Shown here piece by piece: positions 63,746-64,000 of a stretch of DNA of 64,000 nt. Each line of letters opens with the position of its first letter. Positions within the stretch are counted from its first letter, which is position 1. The position numbers were made by a program, and so were the translations under genes. Source of the DNA: JAKSSE01 sp045597645. GTDB taxonomy: Bacteria; Bacillota; Clostridia; Lachnospirales; Lachnospiraceae. The stretch spans positions 5,416-69,415 of the forward strand of contig JAZLKM010000020.1 in NCBI GenBank assembly GCA_045597645.1, read 5' to 3'. The notes beneath the pieces are model-generated. The model saw only the letters and a program-made list of their open reading frames with translations, was not told where the DNA came from and ran no database searches.

Positions 63746-64000
63746 TCTTCCTGGGGGGTGGGGCGCCCGCGGCCTTGCATCAACTCCAGCTATATACTAC
63801 CACCAGTACGCCCAGCCATTTTCTGCCGGCTATGGCAGGCACAAGTATAGACCCCCTTTCATGGCACTCAGAGCCTGAATTCGGTGATTCGCGTGGTGAT
63901 TCTTATTTCGCGATGCTGCGCGCCCGGTCTCCAGTTGTCTGAGATGTGGCTTCTTAATTCATCCAGCTTTTGGGGGCTTGTAGTTTTATGCCGGCCGCTA
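63746..64000. other. GC-richer tail without a supported gene
   Basis: This stretch is visibly richer in G and C than the rest and contains runs such as GGGGGGTGGGGCGCCCGCGG. On the minus strand one frame is open from the window edge to a stop at 63868-63870 (about 43 codons), but I recognise no family and see no start, so it is not called as a gene. Confidence 0.4.

Noticed and set aside
63868..63999. Partial minus-strand gene at the right edge
   Set aside because: About 43 open codons with no recognised motif and no start in view are not enough to call a gene.

Overview
The window looks like a chromosomal segment of an anaerobic, plant-fibre-degrading Firmicute, most likely a Lachnospiraceae member of the Butyrivibrio/Pseudobutyrivibrio type. 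This is inferred from AT-rich DNA, strong GGAGG ribosome binding sites, many carbohydrate ABC transporters with YesM/YesN-type regulators, GH67/GH88/GH51 enzymes, TraX, and a Lys/Ala-rich protein with a DUF6465-like tail. I saw no rRNA, tRNA, CRISPR array, insertion sequence or prophage. About 47 real genes fill the window.

Layout. 1-5910 (minus): an oligopeptide transporter, oppA-oppB-oppC-oppD-oppF, with a hairpin between oppA and oppB. 6105-8530: a possible structured leader, a cytosolic-type polysaccharide deacetylase, a decayed LuxR-family gene, and mnmA. 8573-16126: a chemotaxis receptor, then a run of acetyltransferase, diacylglycerol-kinase-like protein, hybrid histidine kinase and proA. 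16178-23124: a glucuronoxylan module with a divergent AraC regulator, two permeases, a binding protein and the alpha-glucuronidase AguA. 23157-33937: a second uronide module with a YesMN-like two-component pair, a three-gene ABC importer, a GH88 unsaturated glucuronyl hydrolase, a carbohydrate-binding-like protein and a DUF2264 protein. Neither importer encodes an ATPase, so both probably use a shared MsmX/MsmK-type ATPase located elsewhere.

34035-36877: an EAL phosphodiesterase coupled to TraX. 36883-45369: a three-component sensor (histidine kinase, membrane-anchored sugar-binding protein, response regulator) followed by a galactofuranose-type importer (ytfQ-ytfR-ytfT-yjfF). A paired direct repeat overlaps the -35 region of the importer promoter. 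45437-49927 (minus): plsC-like acyltransferase with a zinc ribbon, gltS, and a secreted lipoprotein.

50065-59356: a five-gene unit of an EF-G-like GTPase with altered catalytic motifs, a TIR-transmembrane-propeller protein, a DHH phosphoesterase, an RpiB-family isomerase and a GH51 arabinofuranosidase. The first two overlap by one base (TAATG). This unit is the best candidate for an undescribed system. 59426-60202: a TPP riboswitch and thiT. 60211-63745: a large extracytoplasmic protein with a degenerate C39-like end, a non-canonical HPr-like protein, and the histone-like protein. The last 255 bases are GC-richer and carry no gene I can support.

Calls rest on reading motifs and gene order by eye. 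No database search was available, so families are recognised from memory and promoter or RNA calls are pattern matches.
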